Origin: Atherix ibis
Lineage: Eukaryota; Arthropoda; Insecta; Diptera; Athericidae
Direction: 5' to 3'
NCBI GenBank assembly: GCA_958298945.1
Contig: OY282605.1
Span: 34,388,811-34,452,810 of the forward strand
DNA: 64,000 nucleotides
Part shown: positions 59,881 to 64,000 of the stretch, piece by piece
How the letters are laid out: each line of letters begins with the position of its first letter
Position numbering within the stretch: position 1 is the first letter of the stretch
Notes under the pieces: model-generated
What the model was told of the DNA's origin: nothing
The model's database searches: none
What the model saw: only the letters and a program-made list of their open reading frames with translations
Made by a program: the position numbers and the translations under genes

Positions 59881-61128
59881 ATCCGCTGTTTGGTCATAGA
59901 TGGCGTGAGTGAGCGTATTAAACTACCATGCGCACGTCATACTTTTTTTTATGAGTTTGACATCTGTCAACATTAATCAATGTACATTGTGAGCAATTTC
60001 GTACAACAATATACATTTTTCCTTTTGTAATCATGTCTAGTGTTGTGCCAGAAAAAAAGAATATGCGGGAAGTTCTGCTTGTCTACTTCAATTTGAAGAA
60101 ATCGGCTGCCGAATGACATCAGATGCTTATGGAGGCCTATGGTGATAGTGCTTTATCGGAAAAACGTGCCGAGATTGGTTTCGTTGGTTCAAAGACGGCA
60201 ATTTTGACTTATGGGACAAGAAGCACGGAAATCGGCCTAAGAAGGTTGAGGACCATCAATTGCAGGTTCTTTTAGACGAAGACGATACCCAAACGAAAAA
60301 AATGCTCGTAGAGCAATTGGGTGCTACTCAACCAGCCATTTCTATGCATCGGCGTGCCATGGGGAAGATTGAATAGATCGGAAAATGGGTGCCGCATGAA
60401 TTGAACGATAGGTAGGTGGAGCGACGCCAAAACACATGCACTTGCTAGCCAGACAAAAAAGAAAGTCGTTCCTGCATCGGATTATGACAGGCGATGAAAA
60501 ATGGATATATTTCGAGAATCCTAAACGCAAGAAATCGTGAGTTGGTCCCGGAAAACCATCAACATCCTCCCCAAGACCAAATCGCTTCGGACGGAAGACG
60601 ATGTTGTGCGTTTGGTGGGATCAGCAGGGTATCGGCTACTATGACATCTTGAAACTTGGTGAAACTGTCAATGCCTACAGCTACCACCAACAACTGATCA
60701 AATTGCACAGTACTCTGCGTGAAAAAAGGACGGATTATCAACAAAGACATGACAAGCTAATTTTCCTCCACGACAACGCACCATCGCACACGTCAAAAAT
60801 TGTCGAAAACTACTTGGAGACACTCAACTAGGAGGTGCTACCCCACCCCACTTATTCACCAGACTTGGCCCCTCCAACTACCACCTGTTTTCGTCGATGG
60901 GCCAGGCGCTCGCTGAGCAGCACTTCGATTCTTACGAAGACATCCGAAAATGTCTAGATGAGTGGTTTGCCTCGAAAGAGAAGGAATTTTTTTGGCATGG
61001 TATCCACAAATTGCCCGAGAGATGGGAAAAATGTGTAGCTAACAAGGGCAAGTACTTGAAATAAATTTGTGTTTGCTTTCTATGAAAAAAATATGTGTTT
61101 TTTTACTGAAAAACAGCGGATTTAAGCT
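59873..61128 (+). mobile_element. M5 Mos1-like mariner, nearly full-length pseudogene
   Basis: Inverted ends acttaaatccgctgttt (59875) and aaacagcggatttaagc (61111-61127), with TA on either side. Transposase from ATG 60033 (M-S-S-V-V-P-E-K-K) to TAA 61062-61064 spans 1032 nt, matching the usual 345-residue length. Visible: L-K-K-S-A-A-E, C-R-D-W-F-R-W-F-K-D-G-N-F-D, L-L-D-E-D-D-T-Q-T, A-T-Q-P-A-I-S, W-V-P-H-E-L-N-D-R, I-M-T-G-D-E-K-W-I (first Asp), M-L-C-V-W-W-D-Q-Q-G-I-G-Y-Y, F-L-H-D-N-A-P-S-H-T (second Asp), and Y-S-P-D-L-A-P (third). Broken by a stop after K-S-A-A-E, a shift near S-E-K, stops after K-I-E and N-D-R, and a frame change after L-A-P. The coding body is otherwise well conserved, so this is the youngest-looking transposase here. 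Confidence 0.93.
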
Positions 61129-61449
61129 TATATAGCTGGTAAATCATATGCGTTTAAAAGAAGCTTAAATATTTACACAAAAAAATAAAAACCACATAAA
61201 AAATATACTTTTAGAACAGGGTTATCTTCAGAATATAAGTTGACACTTTTTAAAAAGCCTCAATTAATTGTAGACAAAAAATCTTTTATTAAATTTTATA
61301 AAATACAATATTTTCTTTTGAATTTCGATTAAAATTTGTGATTGAGAATATTGCATGAATTTTACCTAAATTATGACTACTTGCAGGACTCGATTGTGTT
61401 TAAGGTAATTTTTCATTATTTTTTCGTAAATTTCACCTCGTAAGTCGGT
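61129..61449. other. no recognisable gene
   Basis: Short AT-rich spacer between M5 and family A copy A6. Confidence 0.5.
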
Positions 61450-62010
61450 CATTACTGGTTGGTTTTTGAATGCTCCTAAAATTTAAACATTATCTTTATC
61501 AAAACAATATTTTTATGCAATTTTTTAAAAAAAAAAGTTCAACGCCATCAAATCTTCGATGCCAATTAACATTCTTAAATCTCGAAATTTCTAGCACTGG
61601 GAACTTTTTTGCGAAATAAAACCAAATATATTTTGTGGATTTTGGCGGCGTTTTATTAAAATCACATAAAATTTAGATTTAAATGTTAAAGGTTAAAAAA
61701 AAATCATACGGCCATAGTACTCAAAATTAGTAGAAAAGGTCTCTCTTTCTTCACGATCAAATAGGTACTAGTTAATTATACCTCCAAACCCATATGTACA
61801 CCAGACATTCTCAGTTTTCGCAGATATAATAGATTTTTTACAAATTTGTTCGGAAAATTTTTTTAATTTAATAAATTTATTTTATCATTTTTAATGGTAG
61901 GTTTAAAGCTAAGTAAATTTTTTACTATTAAATATAAATGTTTGACAAGTTTTTAGTGACAAATTTATATTTTCCAAACTACAAAATGAATAACTTTGCA
62001 TTAAAAATTT
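61450..62010 (-). mobile_element. family A remnant, copy A6
   Basis: Landmarks in the usual order: 'ttcaacgccatcaaatcttc' (D-L-T-P region, minus strand) at 61539, 'ctcgaaatttctagcactgg' near 61573, 'tcgcagatataatag' near 61818, and the right block 'tttccaaactacaaaatgaa' at 61972-61991. No frame survives. Confidence 0.55.
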
Positions 62011-64000
62011 TTTTCCTTCAATTTTTCTTCTAATAATTTTTTTTCTTTAAATGTAAATTTTACTAAAGAATTTACGAAATTTAATTTAATTTTGAACTTA
62101 TTTTATTAAGCGAAAGTTAAAAGTTGCAAAACATTATAAACAAAGTGATACTTAATTCCAATGTGTCCATTTCGTAGTTTAACTATTTAGAAATGAAATG
62201 TTCCAAAGAACATAGCATTTTTTTTTTCTTTTAAAATTGTAACATGATAGAAGTCAGTATATTTAACATAAAGTAATTGTTAATGTGATCAAATTCAAAG
62301 TTCTATGAGTATAAAACCTTGTAGTATGCATAATACGAGAACATCATTCAGGGTACTGATCTTTACCAGACTAGACTAATTCCGAACATAGTTTATAAAA
62401 TTTTTGGAACTTGTCCACTTGCACTGTTTTCAACATTCAGTCAATTTAGCACTTGAAAATCAACCCTATTTTCAGAATTGTTATAGAAAAATAAAAAGAA
62501 TTTGATAAAATTGCACAAAATATCTAATGTCTGGCTGAGAGAGAACAAATTTTCAGCAAGTTTTACTGAGTGGTCTACTGATGCCAAAAATGTCTAAGTA
62601 ATAGTAAAAATTTGCATAGAAAATAGCTAACATTCGTTTTGAACACCTTAGTGTCTGAAACAAAAGGTTACAAGCTTAGTTATAGAATTTTAAACAAAGA
62701 CAAAGTCATACAATAAGAAGAGTCAGCTACTCAGTTTTGAAAATAACACCTACTTAAGTGCCCACCCACCATCACCACCACTTCTCTAAAGGGACTCCTG
62801 TATATGTATACATAGCCATGAGATAAAATTAAATTTTATCAAAGATTGCTTCACTTAACTTTAGTAGCTTTTTAATATTACCTCAGTAGCACCAGTCATG
62901 GATACACTTTACTTTGGTAACTTTTCGTTCTATAGAGTCCTTACCTCAATCATGTGATATAATCGAAAGAATTTCGATTAGTTGAATGGTTGTGGGATAT
63001 ATTCTATATTATTGCATCATCAACACAACCGCAATGATTGAGTACAATAGCAATGGATACGGTATAAAGGATTTTTGTTCAAACCCTTTGAAATCATCAA
63101 CCACCAGAAGGCCAGTGAATAGAAAGCACGACAAGACGAGATACTCTAATAACAATTTTCACATTTCAGTTCCTTTTAAAAGTTCAATGTTCGTCCAGTC
63201 ATAGTCGGATATTTCGTCCATCTTTGTTGGTCACTGTCCTTCAGCTATTCCGCACTTGTACTCAAGCATCAACAATATATACGAATATTGATCCAAGCCA
63301 GTGAGCAAATAATTGTATTTGGGGAGAGTGGGGCTGTACTCGATCATTTTCGATATGTTCCAAACTTGAATCTATACACATATTTGTCTGTGTCAGAGCC
63401 AGGGCAAACGAAAAACACGAATTCTTTCCACAAGCAAAATTGATATAGCCATGGACTTAAATTTTTTATCCTTTTTTGTTGTTGTTGATATTATTTTCTT
63501 TATTGGAAATTATGCAACATAAAGTCATATGGTATTCATAATTTCCGCATCAATAGCATATTGATAGTATGTCCTTATATATATATATGACATCATGACA
63601 AAAGAATCCTTGTAACGGTATAGTTTAATTAATTTCGATCAATACGAATTGAACAAAATGGAATTCATACATATCCACTTGGATACCTGGACATTCTCTG
63701 TTGTTGATTATTAAATTATGCGAATACGAGCCCATCAGATCACACCATTGGCATATTTGCAAATTCATCTTAAATTTTTATCTAGACCCAATCGATAAAC
63801 GGTCCTTGCACCTCATTCTGTCAGCTGCCTTCGTCTTTCTGTTCCATTTAATTTAAATAATCCAATATGCAAACGATGAGGAGCCTGAAAAAATTCTATT
63901 CTAATTCCATTGGTTTTTACCATAAATATTTGCATTCTCTTTCAAGAGCAGTCAACTATTTGATTTTCGCATTTTATATTCATTCGCCTATTAAATCTTA
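62011..64000. other. no recognisable gene
   Basis: AT-rich DNA to the window edge. The frame at 62986-63204 (72 codons) has no recognised domain. Confidence 0.45.

Overview
The window reads as AT-rich genomic DNA of an insect, most probably a fly (Diptera). The evidence is one multi-exon gene with short introns of 64-141 bp and GT-AG junctions, wide non-coding stretches, and many decayed mariner-type and LINE elements (jockey-like, RTE-like). No bacterial-style gene organisation, no convincing tRNA or rRNA and no CRISPR array were seen. The species cannot be fixed from the sequence alone.

The only host protein-coding gene I can support lies at 38508-42496 (+). It is a Dok-7-like adaptor whose seven visible exons encode most of a PH domain, an IRS/Dok-type PTB domain and a long low-complexity tail. 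The tail carries three Y-D-V/T-P sites, two Y-x-N-L sites and one Y-L-P-M site, which looks like a docking platform for SH2 proteins. The start codon and the first part of the PH domain are missing. The first visible exon begins inside a codon, so at least one 5' exon lies further left, probably outside the window. If so, positions 1 to about 38500 are largely upstream intron.

The rest of the recognisable sequence is a graveyard of mobile elements. (i) Several DD34D mariner lineages: M1, three copies sharing one internal structure (4052-4914, 20376-21122, 55290-56105); M2, irritans-like, with inverted ends and TA flanks (36191-37102, 49538-51442); M3 (37107-38055), lying almost back to back with M2; M4, cecropia/mauritiana-like (about 8050-8830); M5, a nearly full-length Mos1-like pseudogene (59873-61128); and a weaker N-terminal fragment near 31.6-31.9 kb. 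(ii) A second Tc1/mariner-superfamily group with a D-L-T-P-[LV]-D motif: family A, six remnants all in the same orientation, and the better preserved relatives B (44.65-45.4 kb, 21.1-21.6 kb) and C (49772-50798). (iii) LINE fragments at 1-370, 28.0-28.9, 47.0-47.5 and 54.9-56.6 kb.

The layout shows clear nesting: an M1 copy inside an A copy (4 kb), a C element inside an M2 copy (50 kb), an M1 copy inside an RTE-like LINE (55 kb), and an M1 copy between two B-like fragments (20-21 kb). The most unusual structure is at 14.87-16.11 kb, where about 157 bp of family A transposase coding sequence is repeated head to tail eight times, making a small satellite-like array out of a transposase fragment. 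Several perfect or near-perfect hairpins in otherwise blank sequence are also listed, notably at 51622-51670 and 51821-51899.

All calls come from reading translations and comparing copies by eye. Element boundaries without stated terminal repeats are approximate.
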